From contig JAJHZJ010000008.1 in the NCBI GenBank assembly GCA_023548195.1, positions 895,999 through 959,998 of the forward strand: a DNA stretch of 64,000 bases, given 5' to 3'. Made by a program: the position numbers and the translations under genes. Positions 1 to 11,045 of this stretch are shown in pieces; the first letter of the stretch is position 1; the number at the start of each line of letters is the position of its first letter. Below the pieces are notes generated by a model, which saw only the letters and a program-made list of their open reading frames with translations, searched no databases and had not been told where the DNA came from. The DNA is from Bettongia penicillata ogilbyi. Its lineage: Eukaryota > Chordata > Mammalia > Diprotodontia > Potoroidae.

Positions 1-1200
1 TTTTCTTCATGATACCCGCTGATCCGCGGATCACTTATCTTTGCAATCAGGGATAGATTTATTGTTTGCTAATTAAAAGAAACATAGTTATGCTTAATTA
101 AATCCTCTCTTTAAATTTCAGATGACCAGAAGAGTATTTCTTAACAGACTATGAAATATAAGAACTATTTTCAATACATTGTGGTAGACATTATTGACAT
201 ACAATAGAAGGTCATCGCTGTCTGCCATTTGCTGTGTGAATATTTTTAATAGTAAAAAATATTCTTGCTTCGGCATCTCTACGTTCTTGGTCTGTAATTC
301 TAATCTTCACAAAAATATGTCACTGTTGTACAATATCAAAAAGAGGTTTCTAGTTGATGGGGACTTTCAGTGAAAAGGGTTTTCTCATGGGCTGAAGAAA
401 ATTTGAAATGTTCTCCAGTGCTTTGAAGTTCTAACGCTTTAGTTAAGAGAATTATACTGCATTAAACCTGAAAAGTTTCCACCTGATGGTCATGAAATGG
501 CATACCCAGGGGAAACTGACTCAGTTTCACTTCCTAAGGCATTTCACTAGTTGAATTCTGAAGCTTCAGTGGCTTCAGAAATATCATGCATCTTGTCATA
601 GTGAGAAGAGGCTCTTAGAAAGACTCTCCTTTTGAAATCATTAAAGTATATAATGCTATTAAGGTTATATAAGATGTTCCGATGATTTTTAGAGAAATCT
701 GTTTATATGGCATTTTTCAGCATGACTGAGTCAGTTAAATTTACAGCAAGGTCACAGTTATTTGAATGCTGATTTTTACCATAATTTTAAATTAATATTT
801 TTTGCACAGGTCCAAAAGCAGATGATGTAAGTCTGGGTAAGGCATGTGAAGTTAAATGGATAATTTTTTTGAGAAACCATGAACGATGAAACCTTCCAAA
901 TGTTCTCTGAATTGTCCTCGCTAGTTTGGCAGGATGGAAACAAGATGGGGGGTGGGGAAAGGCAGAGATCCACTGGAGGCAATTTTGAGGATTGAAGATA
1001 TAATAGCCTTTGATATTTGATGCTTTCTGGAAAATAACCTGAAAAAAGCCATCCCTCCATTGAGAAAATCAGGATGAAAGAAATATTAGATAAATTTTTA
1101 GGAAAAATTTAGTCTCTAAGGCAGGAGAAACCCTGAATTCTCAAAGGGTATGCCAATGGAGTATAATCTGACATATCCCACAAAGCTAGAAATCCATATC
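1..1200. other. Unassigned AT-rich sequence
   Basis: I see no recognisable transposon, RNA gene or coding exon here. The only ORF of note (94 codons, minus strand, 776-1060) shows no family resemblance and has no splice or promoter context, so it is treated as chance. Confidence 0.5.
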
Positions 1201-1204
1201 AATT

Positions 1205-1262
1205 CAATATATTTTTATTAAGTATCTAAAAGATGCTAAGTTTTGCTAGGTGCAAAACCAGA
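1205..1262 (-). repeat. Degraded L2 3' end, antisense (weak)
   Basis: The stretch 'tttttattaagtatctaaa' followed by 'gctaggtgcaaaacca' resembles the reverse complement of the L2 3' end (tattaagcacctactatg ... gctaggtgctgg). Heavily diverged; a chance match is possible. Confidence 0.35.
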
Positions 1263-1374
1263 GAAACAGAGAGACAGGTGAACATACAAGGGCGGGGGGG
1301 GAGGAATCAGAGGGAGTGAAGGAGGTGGAAAGGGAAAGAAAAGATGGGAGAGGGAGAGAGCAAGGAGGGAAGGA
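1263..1374. repeat. Purine-rich low-complexity tract
   Basis: Over about 110 bases the plus strand is nearly all A and G, with one G run (ggcgggggggg) and repeated gaga/ggaa units. It directly follows the weak L2 match and might be its expanded continuation. Confidence 0.7.
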
Positions 1375-1934
1375 TTTCAATTTCAGCTCTTTTTTTTTAA
1401 ACAAAATTTGCCACAGTCATGGTTAGAAGTAGTATCAGGTGACCGATACCTCAGCCTTAGGTTCTCTACAAGTCTAAAATCATGGTCCCTTAGCATTTCA
1501 AATTATTCCAAAAAGGAAAACTTCAGTTTCTCATCCTACTCTCCCCAGCAGCCATGCTCAGAGAGAAATAGAAAGAAATAAAAATTCCCTGCTCTCAAGT
1601 TACATTATTTGCATACAGGATGAGGATAAATGGTGCTCCCAAGACCAACCTAGAGGAATTTGATGTAGCTTATCACTAGAGGGTTAGCCCCCACATGAGA
1701 AATGATTTTGACCTTAGCATTCCTGACACAATCTGCCAAAGTATGGAGAATGTATTCTCTGTTTCACAAAACATCACAGATATATGGATGTGATGCAGTA
1801 AATATTTAACCTGAACTCACTCTTGTACATAAGCAAGATCGCAATTTAAAGACTGAATGTCACACTTTTTTCCCCTAACTCTTCCCAAACTTAACCAATC
1901 AGTCAGAAATAAGGTAGCAGTGGAATGGAAGGAA

Positions 1935-2075
1935 CCTAGCATTTAGAATCAAAGGATATAGGCTTGAACCTCAGCCATCCTATTTACTACTTGGATGATT
2001 GTGATCAGTCATTTAATTTCCCTAAGCCAGTTTCCTCAGCTATTTATTATGGGGTAACAGAGGGATTTTTTGGGG
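1935..2075 (+). repeat. MIR-like SINE, sense, partial
   Basis: The order 'gcatttagaatcaaagg', 'ggcttgaacctcagcc', 'tttaatttccctaagcc' and 'agtttcctcagc' follows the MIR body (A/B-box region, then 'cacttaacctctctgggcctcagtttcctcat'). The 3' end is not resolved. Confidence 0.65.
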
Positions 2076-2324
2076 GAGATGATTCAGGAAGGGAGGAATC
2101 TATGATTTCACCTGATAAGAGAGCTCATTGAATGGAAACTCCCTTCATTTCATGCAAACTGGCAACTCTTCTGTATTTTACTGTTAATTTATTATCTCAG
2201 AGTTGCCAAGCACACTGAGCCAGTAGAGTGGCTTGCCATTTTCATATAGGTAACACATAGTTCTTGGCTTGAACATGCTTATTAGCTGGCTAGGAAAATA
2301 ATCATATCCCATACTTGTATAGGA

Positions 2325-2515
2325 TCACAGTTTCTTACACCTAGGCTTGGAAGGAATCATCTAGTCCAATCCCTTCATTTCACAGATGAGGAAACCCAGA
2401 GGGACTAGCTATCCTGTCCAAAATCACACAGATGGCAATGCTGGGATTCAAATTCAGACCTCATGACTCCAAATGTAATTCTCTGTGTTCAATACTCTTT
2501 CCACAAAGCACATAA
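2325..2515 (-). repeat. T2 MIR-like SINE, antisense
   Basis: Reads as the reverse complement of a T2 SINE: 'catctagtccaatccc', then 'cacagatgaggaaaccc', then 'caaaatcacacagatggc', then 'gggattcaaattcagacc' (the inverted B-box region) and 'ctctttccac'. Nearly full length. Confidence 0.85.
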
Positions 2516-2542
2516 GACTTAAAAAGTGTTTTCCTCACACTT

Positions 2543-2682
2543 CCACGAACTGATGCAAAATGAAGTGAGAAGAACCAGGAGAATGTTGTACAAAGTAACT
2601 ATGTAACAAAAGTAATTGACAGTAATTGGTGAAACATTTATCTACTCAGATCAATACAATGATCCTTGACAATTCTGAATTT
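2543..2682 (+). mobile_element. LINE-1 3' end fragment, sense
   Basis: 'aactgatgcaaaatgaagtg', 'agaagaaccaggagaatg' and 'gatcaatacaatgatcc' occur in the order seen in the 3' part of marsupial LINE-1. The same region appears in reverse at 59.1-59.2 kb ('ctcctggttcttctcatttc'), which supports the call internally. 5'-truncated; it breaks off where the LINE-1 3' UTR should continue. Confidence 0.75.
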
Positions 2683-3890
2683 CTTTATTATTCTTATTTT
2701 TCTGTTCTATTTTGTTTTTGCAGCATCACTAATACAGAAATATATTTTGCATGACTTCACCTGTATAATGGGCACCTATTGCTCACCTTCTCAACAGGTG
2801 GGATCTAGAAGGAGAGAGAGAATTTGGGATTCAAAAAAGAAACTGAACACAAGAGTATTTTCCTCACAGTATCTCTCTTGTGAACTATATACCTACAGGC
2901 ATGTAAACAAAAGCACCAGATTCCTGAACAATATTATCCCTTAATATCTTTAAAGTTCTGATATTGACAATCACTGCCTCATGTTTTCCCATAGAAACAT
3001 TTTTAACTATGTGGCAATTGTTGCTTGTGTTTCTTACTACTTAACATCAGGTAAATCGTAGCTATGACCAATATTACACAAAAGCAAAGAGGCAACCATA
3101 AAACCTCAATCATAATTGAATACAGCAAAATTATGCTACAAGTCTTATAAAATGTGCATAAATATACTGTAGACATTGCTTATATGAGGGGCCCAAATAT
3201 AGTATAAAATGCATATACTACCATAAAAAAATACAACTCTCATGTGTTATAAATTTGACCTATCTTAAGTGAACATGCTGACTATAATACACATTAAACA
3301 TTTAATTAACAGTAATTTGATTTGCTTTCTTAGTATTTAAAAGAGCCATTTTTTTTATAATTTGAATAGCTACGGTCCCTTGAAACCACTGTGTTAGGAA
3401 GCTAGAGCTAGTGACTTTTTTCTCTTAGTAGGCTAACTTGTAGCAATCAAAGGAAAACAAAATCATTCCACTGATATTTCATGAAACTCCTAGTACTTAC
3501 GCATTTTTAAATAATTGATAAAACACCTGAAACTCTTTGCAAAGTTTTGAATGCAATCCTTGGTCATAAAACAGAGAAGTGTTCTAGAAAATGGAACAGT
3601 TTGTTGTTTTCAAAATTGATTGATTGACCAGGGTAAAGAATCATCAGGGACTCCAAGTAACCTTGATTTAAAATCTCCAGTGGAGAACTGCAGAGATCTC
3701 CCCTTCATCTTGGCTGCGTATAAGCTTTCCTTGCTTCCTTCAAGCCTCAAATCACATCCCAAGAAAGCCTGATCTTCCTTTGTATTAGCACCTTCCTCTT
3801 TAATATCAGGCCACATCTACTTTCATATATTCTGCATGTACCTAGTTATCTACATGTTTAGCTGCTGCATTGTAATGTGGTTCCCTTGGG
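2683..3890. other. Unassigned AT-rich sequence
   Basis: No repeat family recognised. Two short ORFs (92 codons plus strand at 2666; 68 codons minus strand at 3610) lack any motif and are not supported as genes. Confidence 0.45.
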
Positions 3891-3894
3891 AATA

Positions 3895-3930
<36 letters not shown>
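3891..3930. repeat. (TA)n microsatellite
   Basis: Forty bases of alternating A and T with a single TT phase break near 3901. Confidence 0.95.
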
Positions 3931-3933
<3 letters not shown>

Positions 3934-4109
3934 TAATGCTTTCCAAAGCCTCTGGTTCATAGAAAGTAAACACTTAATCAATGTTTTTATATCGATTGGC
4001 TGTAATTTGTTGATTGGATGAAGGTGGGATGCCAATCTCATTTTAAGATGAATAAAAATGGGGAACTCAACAGGTCAGAGCATTTGGCCAAAGCTAGTAA
4101 GTTTACATT

Positions 4110-4690
4110 TAGCAACCATTTTTACAAGAACAAAATCAGAGAGGTGTTGAGAGATAGAAAGCTGTCCACAATGTATCTGAGGTTTTGGTTTTTGCTTGTT
4201 TATTTTTTAGTAGACAACAAATGTGATATGTCAACATTGTGGTGTGGCAGTCCTCAAGTTTTATGTTATCTTAGATTGCCTTAAAAGAGGCATACTATCC
4301 AAAATGAGAAACATTATTGTCCTGTAATATCTATTGGGACTCTATTTGGAGTATTATTTTGTGTTCTGTATATCCATTTGGGAAGGACATTGATAAACCA
4401 AAGAGCATCAGAGGAGGGGAATCTTGGTAGTGAATATTCTTGAAACCATGAGGTTATTAGAATGGGGTAAAGGAGTACAGTAAGTTTATCCAGGACCATA
4501 CTTCAAGAGCCTTCAAATATGTGAGTGGGTGCCGTGTGGAAAGAGCAATGGGACTTATTTTGTAGAACATAACCAGGAGCAATTCAGAATCATGTGGGGC
4601 TGGGAAAGAACAGAGGGTGAGATGATGAATGAAAACTCCTCCTAACATTTGCATTGACCATGAAAACACCTCTCAAAAAGTGATACAGAC
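4110..4690 (+). mobile_element. L3/CR1-type LINE, 3' portion, sense, decayed
   Basis: Landmarks appear in L3/CR1 order: 'ggtgtggcagtcctcaag', 'ttaaaagaggcatactatcc', 'ggactctatttggagtattattttgtg', 'gggaaggacattgataaac', 'agagcatcagagg', 'tccaggaccatacttcaagagcc' and 'aaccaggagcaattcag'. These correspond to the segment downstream of the reverse transcriptase domain. All frames carry stops, so it is non-functional. Confidence 0.7.
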
Positions 4691-4894
4691 AATATCTTGA
4701 TTGGACACGATATTGCCTTTGTCGGTTTAGACATGAACAATATTTTTACAATGACCACGTATAGGAAGCAAGAAGTTATGTCTGTACCTCAGTTAAAAAG
4801 TACTAAATGAATGAAATATAGAAATATGAATTATAAATAATATTAATAATATTAACATGAGCAAAAGCTAGAATGAGAATTAGTCTTATTTCTA

Positions 4895-5085
4895 TAGTAC
4901 TTTCAGGTTTGCAAATCACTTTCCTCATATCATTGCTGTGATGGATACAGTGTAAGTAAGACATTACCCCCATTTTACAGATGAGGAATCTGAACTTCAA
5001 AAAACAAAGTGGCTGCTCCATGGTCACATAATGTTTGAGACAGCATTTGAAACTGACTCTCCAGTCAGAGTCTAGAATTCTTTAC
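4895..5085 (-). repeat. T1 MIR/THER-like SINE, antisense
   Basis: 'gtttgcaaatcactttcctc' followed by 'ccccattttacagatgagg', 'tggtcacataatg' and 'gcatttgaaactgactc' is a T1 element read in reverse. The head end stops near 'ctttacaca'. Confidence 0.85.
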
Positions 5086-5149
5086 ACAGAGAAAAATACA
5101 TGAATCTATTTGAAAATTTGGTTTAATTTTATTATTTTTTTAAATAATG

Positions 5150-6120
5150 GAGTTTTTTGTTTATTTCTCCTCTTTTTTTTTTAGACAGTCCAATTTATTT
5201 TCAGTGCTTGGCCTGTGAGGGTGTGCTCATTTGCTTTGTTGAGGTAAATTTACTGATACAATTGGAAACCGATGCAGGGGGCCAGATGCTCACACACTGC
5301 TTTGCACCTGTCTAAGGCCAGCCCTGCACATTTATCTGTAGAAGACATGGAAACGTACACACACATATTCAGACCATATGTTGAAATCCGCAGAAAGCAT
5401 TATTAAACATCTCTCCTTTGTAATATGCCTCTTCAGGATTTGCTGAAGGACAAAAGAACACAGACTTTGAACCTCTCCCAGCCCCTTCCTCTTTTCTGTT
5501 GGTTTATTTTTCCTCTTGGTTGGTCCCCTTAATACTCATTGCTGTTACTATTTCAAGCAATTATATTTGAGGGCTCTTTGTCAGTCTTTTAAAAGTAGTA
5601 CTACGGTGCATATTTCTTTGCCTCTCAGAGAAAACTTTCCCAGCTCAGTCCCAAGATAATTTAGTTTGTCCTAAACAAGAACAAGGGAGATAATTCATCT
5701 AATTCTTCCTCAAGTTGGAAGACACCAGCGAATCATGGTTATAAAAGTAATTGCATGAACACTAACATAGAGAAAGTTACATTTATGCATTTTCAGCAAT
5801 ATGTTAAAAGCAGCCACAGTTTTCCCCCCAGTATGAGCGAGATCAATCACAAGTTTACAGCACAGCTTCCCTGTGGGTTTTAGATTGGTCACTTTATTCA
5901 AAATAAACTGAGGTCCATATTGTAGGCTTCCTAGCCCTGTCAGCTTTGGAGACTAAAAATGCAATTCCTTCTTCCAAATAAGAGAAAAAATTCAATCCTC
6001 TGAGACTTCTAATCTCTTGTCTTTTCTCATTACATGGAAGCAAGAGAAGAAAGGAAGCTCTAGCAGATTCTAAACATCCTGGCAAACAGCAGGACAGTTG
6101 GGAGGAGGTTTCTTTTTCTT
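5150..6120. other. Repeat-poor stretch
   Basis: No transposon recognised across roughly 970 bases apart from short T runs near 5170 and 6110. Base composition is more balanced than its neighbours (for example 5190-5360). It could hold conserved regulatory sequence, but that cannot be judged from one genome. Confidence 0.35.
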
Positions 6121-6444
6121 TTTTTGTTCGAGGGGGGGCAGTAGGGAAAGGGTGACTTTATGTGCTAAGCTAATGGTCTCATTTGCATTTTTTTCCAAAA
6201 TAAGGATAAGTCTTATTGTTGGGGTTGGCACAGTTGTGGTGGAAATTGAATGAATAAAAATTTAACATTTTAAAATCTTAAGGTAATGCCACAATAACTT
6301 CTGTGTAGACTAATAGAAGAAAAATAACATTTTATGACTTTTTTTAACTGTTGAAAGTTTCTGCTATAAGTCTCCAAGTATAAATATGACATAATATCAC
6401 AGATGGGTTACAGAGAGGAGCACAGCTTTAGTATTGGAATTTAG

Positions 6445-6745
6445 GCTTCTATTAAATGCCTACCATGTGCCAGGCACTGTGCAAGGTGCTGGGAGACAAT
6501 AATAAAAATGAAGGAGTCTTACCATCACTAGTTTAACATTCTGTTAAGGGAGAGAAACTGCAGAAACAATTACATACAAAATAAAGATAAGACTTTTTTG
6601 GGGGGGGCAGGAGGTCCTAGCAGAAAATCAGCAAAGGTTTCTTGTGGTTAGTGTCATTTGAATAGAATATTGAGGCAAACAAGATATTCTAAGAGGTGGT
6701 GATGAGATGAGATAGAATATGGGTGATTTCTATTGATTTGGAATT
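6445..6745 (-). mobile_element. L2 LINE 3' end, antisense
   Basis: 'ttaaatgcctaccatgtgcc' then 'aggcactgtgcaaggtgctg' is the inverted L2 terminus. It continues with 'aagggagagaaactgcag', 'acatacaaaataaag' and 'agcaaaggtttcttgtgg', as expected for inverted L2 3' UTR. Confidence 0.85.
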
Positions 6746-7029
6746 TAGATAAATATAAAAACAACAGAGATGCTTAATAGCTAGTGTACTAAGCATCTGG
6801 AAAACAGAAGGAACAGGTCTGAATTACATGTGAATCATATAAAAGGAAGCAAGTGGACATTTAGAGTTTTCTCTAAGGTATGGTATTTCTTTACTTCCTT
6901 AGCTCTGAGAGTCAGTCACTCTTCTGAAGTGCTTTATAATTTTAGTCATCTTGTTGAGTTTTTAAAATAATAGTTTCCTCTCAGTGTTGTTCTTAGGTTA
7001 TATTTTGTTTAATTTGGGTTGTTCTAACA

Positions 7030-7385
7030 GGATCTGACCTCTTTCCTGTTCCTTGCAAAAGAGAATGCATCACCTAATTCTGTGATTTTAATGGCTATCC
7101 TCCATACCTGGAATTCTTTGGCTCCCCGTCTCCACTTCTTGGTTTCCTAGGCTTTCCTTCAAGTTTCTGCTAAAAGCTCACCTTCTTCTAAGAAGCCTTT
7201 CCCATTCCTCCTTACTGTCAGTGCCTCCCCTACAAAGATTATCTCCAATTTATCCTGTATCTTTTTCTTATGTAATTTTTCCATGCTCTTTCCCCACCTT
7301 TAAAATGTGAACTCCTTGAGGGCCTTCTTTGGATTCCCAATTCTTCAGTGTATGACACATGAGAAGTATTTAATAAATACTTATT
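7030..7385 (+). mobile_element. L2 LINE 3' end, sense
   Basis: 'cctggaattctttggctccc', 'ttcaagtttctgctaaaagc', 'aagaagcctttcccattcc', 'gtgaactccttgagggcc' and 'agtatttaataaatacttat' follow the L2 3' region in order up to its terminus. Confidence 0.85.
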
Positions 7386-7434
7386 GATAATTTCTAACAG
7401 ATTATGTCATACAATAATTCATATCAGATGTGAA

Positions 7435-7482
7435 GGGGAAGCATGGTACCATGGAAAAGTGCTGGCCTAAATAAATATGGTT
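7435..7482 (+). repeat. SINE 5' head fragment
   Basis: 'gaagcatggtaccatggaaa' plus 'agtgctggcc' matches the first 35-40 bases of MIR-like SINEs. The rest of the element is missing. Confidence 0.4.
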
Positions 7483-8084
7483 TACATTTATGCAAGAATT
7501 ATGCATTTAATAATAAATAAATGCAAAAGTACATTTAATCAGAACCACATCATAAACTTATTTTTAGGGTTCCAGACTCTGTTATTTGGAAACCTATGTT
7601 GAACTAATATCCTTTCAATATTTTTGATAATTAAATTTCCTTAATGAGTTCCAAGATTGAGTTCTCACCCCCTCCCGCAAATTCTGTGTTATAACAGTTT
7701 TTGTTTTGGACATTTGTCAAGGATGTGAACTTCTCTTCTTCAAGATTTTGCCAATGTCATGTCAAATCTGAAAGTACCTACCAAGCTGGAAAAGCTATTA
7801 ATTAAGATTTTATTATGAACTGAGATCTTCTGGGATCCAGTCTTACTAAGTATAGAGAAGCTCATCACCAAAAGATTAAGAAATAAAGTTACTCAGGGAA
7901 ACTCAAAAATAGTAACAGAATGAATACCCTATCTGATTAAATCACAGATCTTTGGATATACTGAAGTACTAGAGTTAGTAAACTTGTCATCATCATTATC
8001 CTAGACTAGTAAATATGTACATGCTTTCAGACCCCATTTTTTTGCTTTAGTGTTTTGCTCTAAAGCAGGCCATATTTTCATTAA

Positions 8085-8325
8085 CATAAGAACTGGACCT
8101 GTGGATTCATTGTTTAGAACTTCCAGAGGAGTCAAGACCCTCTACCAATACAGACCAGCACCTACTCTGCAAGTTACAGTTTTAGAGAGTTTCCTGGGGC
8201 ATGGGAAGGGTAAGTGGTTTATCGTGAGTCACACAGGCAGTGTATGTCCAATGCTAGACTTGAACTCCAGTCTTCCTGAATGTGAGGCCAATTCTCCATC
8301 CACTGCATCATGCTACCAATCCAAT
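8085..8325 (-). repeat. T3 SINE, antisense, near full length
   Basis: From the left: remnant of the 3' block ('gaggagtcaagaccctctac'), 'agcacctactctgcaagtta', 'agttttagagagtttcctgg', 'taagtggtttatcgtgagtc', 'acttgaactccagtcttcc' and 'tccatccactgcatcatgc'. This is the complete T3 element in reverse. Confidence 0.88.
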
Positions 8326-8489
8326 AAGATTAACATTTAAAACCAAGGTTTATCCTTGACCACAAATTTGGCATTAAATAAATAATATTATGAGCCACAA
8401 AACAGTAATGAAACAAACTACCTTTTCAGTTTTATTTCTAATTTCTCAGCCTAGGTTCCAGCCAAACTGAAACACTTGATGTTTCCTTT

Positions 8490-8764
8490 TGGTTTCCAGT
8501 ATTAGGACCCTAGGCTTCGGATTGGTGACAATTGACCTTATCTTGTTGGTATCTGTTTCCACTCTGTCCTTCCTCAGCCATCCCTATGCCAGACTGCTGA
8601 GTGCACACATTCCTTCCCTTTCTCACTTTCTACCTCTGGCTCTGGTAAGAGTAATCAAGTCAATACTCGTTCCTAGAAAGGATGTCAATCATTTGCCTGG
8701 TAACTTCTTTCACTTCCCTTTGACTTCTTTAACTAAAACTCTCCTGCCTTGCCAGCAAATTTCC
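8490..8764. other. Pyrimidine-biased unassigned sequence, possibly L2 upstream part
   Basis: C/T-biased sequence lying directly upstream of an L2 3' end on the same strand. A 93-codon ORF runs through it, with an AG before 8500 and a GTAAGA after 8645 that mimic splice sites. The composition and the adjoining L2 end make a decayed L2 body the simpler reading. Confidence 0.35.
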
Positions 8765-8898
8765 TGTTAGTGTTATCTAACTTGATTAGAATATGTTTCC
8801 CTACAGGAATGATCTTTTTTTTTTTTTTTGTATTTGTTTCCCAAACTCTTAGCACTGTGCTTGGCACACAGTAAGCACTTCATTCATTCATTCATTCA
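8765..8898 (+). mobile_element. L2 LINE 3' terminus, sense
   Basis: 'tttgtttcccaaactcttag', 'cactgtgcttggcacacagt' and 'aagcacttcattcattc' form the L2 terminus with a short CATT tail. A T run at 8815-8830 interrupts it. Confidence 0.8.
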
Positions 8899-8914
8899 CT
8901 TACTTTCTGTCTGT

Positions 8915-9135
8915 GTTGATCCTTCATTTTCGAAGAAGACCATGCAATCAGAGAAATGGTGACATGATTTGCACTTGACTTTGTTTTGAGTGAGGGAGGG
9001 CTGTGCAAAGTCACCAGCCTTACTTTCCCTCCTGGGCCATCTGGATCTAGTGACCGTTCATTAGTGATTCATTAGGATGACTGGAGAAGGCCCAGAATGC
9101 ATTTGGGGACCTTGGCCTATTTAGGTACTCACTTA
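8915..9135 (+). repeat. T5 marsupial-type SINE, sense, partial
   Basis: 'atccttcattttcgaagaag', 'accatgcaatcagagaaatg', 'gacatgatttgcacttgac', 'gtgagggagggctgtgcaaa', 'gtcaccagccttac' and 'gatgactggagaaggccc' match, from memory, a family abundant in marsupials (WSINE-like; name not certain). The 3' half with the tRNA-like promoter is not visible. Confidence 0.7.
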
Positions 9136-9204
9136 GAGTGAGGGAATGCCCATTCAGTGAATAGACCTCTTTCATACCCTCTCCTTTCTTAAGCAGTTTT
9201 GTAG

Positions 9205-9531
9205 GCTATGTCTCATGCCTGGAAGTCAATCCCTTCTCATTTTTGCCTTCAGAATCTTCTCCTTCCTTGAAGTTGCTGTTGAGGACCATCCCCATCCCTA
9301 GAGCCAATGTGAAGATATTTTCCCCTTCCTCAGAATTTCTGACAGCTCTTTCTTTGAAACTCCTCTCTACCTGATATTATGCTTTCCTGTGTATGTGCTT
9401 TATCTCCTTCCAGAGTATAAGGTCCCTAAGGGCAGAGGAGGTATCATTTTCATACTTGTGTCCCTAATTTCTAACAATTCCTTACTGAATGAGTAGGTAT
9501 TTTATAAATGTTTATTGAATTGTTAAACTAT
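9205..9531 (+). mobile_element. L2 LINE 3' end, sense
   Basis: 'ctcatgcctggaagtcaatc', 'gccttcagaatcttctcc', 'gagtataaggtccctaaggg' and 'ataaatgtttattgaattg' give the L2 order from the 3' UTR to the end. A third L2-derived piece on the same strand within 2.5 kb. Confidence 0.78.
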
Positions 9532-9664
9532 AAATCTCTCTCATCAATTAAAATTCTAAGTATATATAAATACTTGAAACTGATGTCCTAAACTTTAAAT
9601 ACACTATATAGATATATAACTCTCCTGTTTTAAATTTATCTATTCAAAGTGAACATAATAAAAT

Positions 9665-9795
9665 TTAATAAACATTAAATTAATCAACCAATATTTATTG
9701 AAGACATGTTGTGTTCAGGATAATATGTTGGGCACTGGGGATGTAAATTCAGAAAGAAATACTTTTAGACTTCAGGGATCTTAAATTCATTCACA
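9665..9795 (-). mobile_element. L2 LINE 3' end, antisense
   Basis: 'atcaaccaatatttattgaa' and 'gttgggcactggggatgtaa' are the inverted L2 terminus, followed by 'acttcagggatcttaaattc' (normally 'cctcaaggagcttacattc'). Confidence 0.8.
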
Positions 9796-9874
9796 TTAAT
9801 TTTCAGTACTTTTGCATTGTCTTCTCTTGAGAAAGCTTTTGTTTCCTTATGGTTTGGGTGGCCCAATTCATATA

Positions 9875-9944
9875 TTCTCCCTCCCTCTCTCCCTCTCTCC
9901 CCCTCTCCCTCTCCCTCTCCCTCTCTCCCTCTCTCCCCCTCTCC

Positions 9945-10037
<93 letters not shown>

Positions 10038-10239
10038 CCCTCCCTCTCCCTCTCCCTCTCTCCCCCTCTCCCTCTCTCCCCCTCTCCCTCTCTCCCTCCC
10101 TCTCTCTCTCTCCCTGTCCTTCTCCCTCTCCCTCTCTCTCTCCCTCCCTTCCTCTCCCCGATTCCCCTCTCCCTCTACCCCTTCTCCCTCTCCCTCTTCT
10201 TTCCCTCTCCCTCCCTTCCTGTCTCCTCTCTGTCTCTTT
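9875..10239. repeat. 365-bp polypyrimidine tract with a (CT)n core
   Basis: Plus strand is almost pure C/T. A perfect (CT)n core of about 80 bases (9953-10035) is flanked on both sides by CCCTCT/CCCCTCTCC units. Several overlapping ORFs of 130-150 codons on both strands are artefacts of this composition (Leu/Ser/Pro or Arg/Glu/Gly repeats). Confidence 0.95.
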
Positions 10240-10284
10240 AAAACAAATATCTAGGGAAGCATGAACATGTTTTATCTCTATAAG

Positions 10285-10350
10285 CCTCCCTGTTGGCTTT
10301 TGGATTCGCAATCAAAGGACCTGGGTTCAAATTTCAGCTATAGCACATAT
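10285..10350 (+). repeat. SINE 5' head fragment with B-box
   Basis: 'ttggattcgcaatcaaagg' then 'acctgggttcaaatttcagc' is the A-to-B-box part of a tRNA-derived SINE. It abuts the CT tract and has no recognisable body. Confidence 0.5.
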
Positions 10351-10670
10351 ATCTGCAGAATGAAAACGAGAACCAGGAATCTGTACTGTGTTGGTCACAA
10401 AACAGTCCATTATTGCTTTGACAGATTTGACTTAGAATAATGCAGCTTGGTCATGTTAGAGAAATTCCTCTTCCCCACCTCATAACTTCAAAGCCACCCC
10501 TGTTTGGGGTGAGTGTGTATGTTTAGGGCATGGGAAGTTTTAATTTTCAGTAGGAAAGGAAAAACTTGAGGATGTAGGTGTACAGAAATTAAGTACTGGG
10601 CTAGACACGTCTTTGACTTGGTTGGGCAGTGGCAGACAGGAAGGGGCAGGACAAGCACGGTGAGATTGGT

Positions 10671-10824
10671 ATACACATATTATTTATGTATATATATGTA
10701 AATAATGTGTGTATGTATGCATGTAAATGTACATATACAGACATATACAAACACATGCATGCACACATATACACATACATATATGTGTGTATATATACAC
10801 ATATACATACACACACATATGAGA
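10671..10824. repeat. TATG/CACATA alternating microsatellite region
   Basis: About 150 bases of alternating purine and pyrimidine (TG, CA, TA steps), with repeated units such as 'tgtatgtatgcatgt' and 'catatacacatacatata', then a short GA run to 10837. ORFs on both strands here are artefacts. Confidence 0.9.
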
Positions 10825-10854
10825 GAGGGAGAGAGCAAGCGAGAGAATGAGTTA

Positions 10855-11045
10855 TCATCTGGTGTGGTAGACAAAGTGCTGGTTCAGTGAAGACTTGGAA
10901 GTTGATATAGAAATACCTGAATTTAGTTCCAGCTTCTGAAAGAAACATGCTATGTGACCTCAAGCATAATCTTCATCTTTTTCAGCAGCCCTCACCTTCT
11001 CTTAACTTCCTAAGACTACTATGTAGAACAGGTGCTAATATTTCT
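10855..11045 (+). repeat. T3 SINE, sense
   Basis: 'ggtgtggtagacaaagtgct', 'ctatgtgacctcaagc', 'cttcctaagactactatg' and 'tagaacaggtgctaatattt' correspond to head, body and the T3-specific 'ctaagactataagttgcaga' part. The final 'gggagttccctat' block is lost. Confidence 0.7.

Noticed and set aside
265..290. A 'tgcttcggcat' motif reminiscent of the start of U6 snRNA
   Set aside because: The match is about 10 bases; none of the remaining U6 sequence or a terminal T run follows.
8500..8645. Exon-like segment with AG acceptor and GTAAGA donor
   Set aside because: It is pyrimidine-biased, leads directly into an L2 3' end on the same strand, and the peptide (Leu/Ser/Val-rich) resembles no family.
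9812..10311. Overlapping ORFs of 130-150 codons on both strands
   Set aside because: They are translations of the CT/GA tract in several frames (Leu-Ser-Pro or Arg-Glu-Gly runs) with no coding signal.
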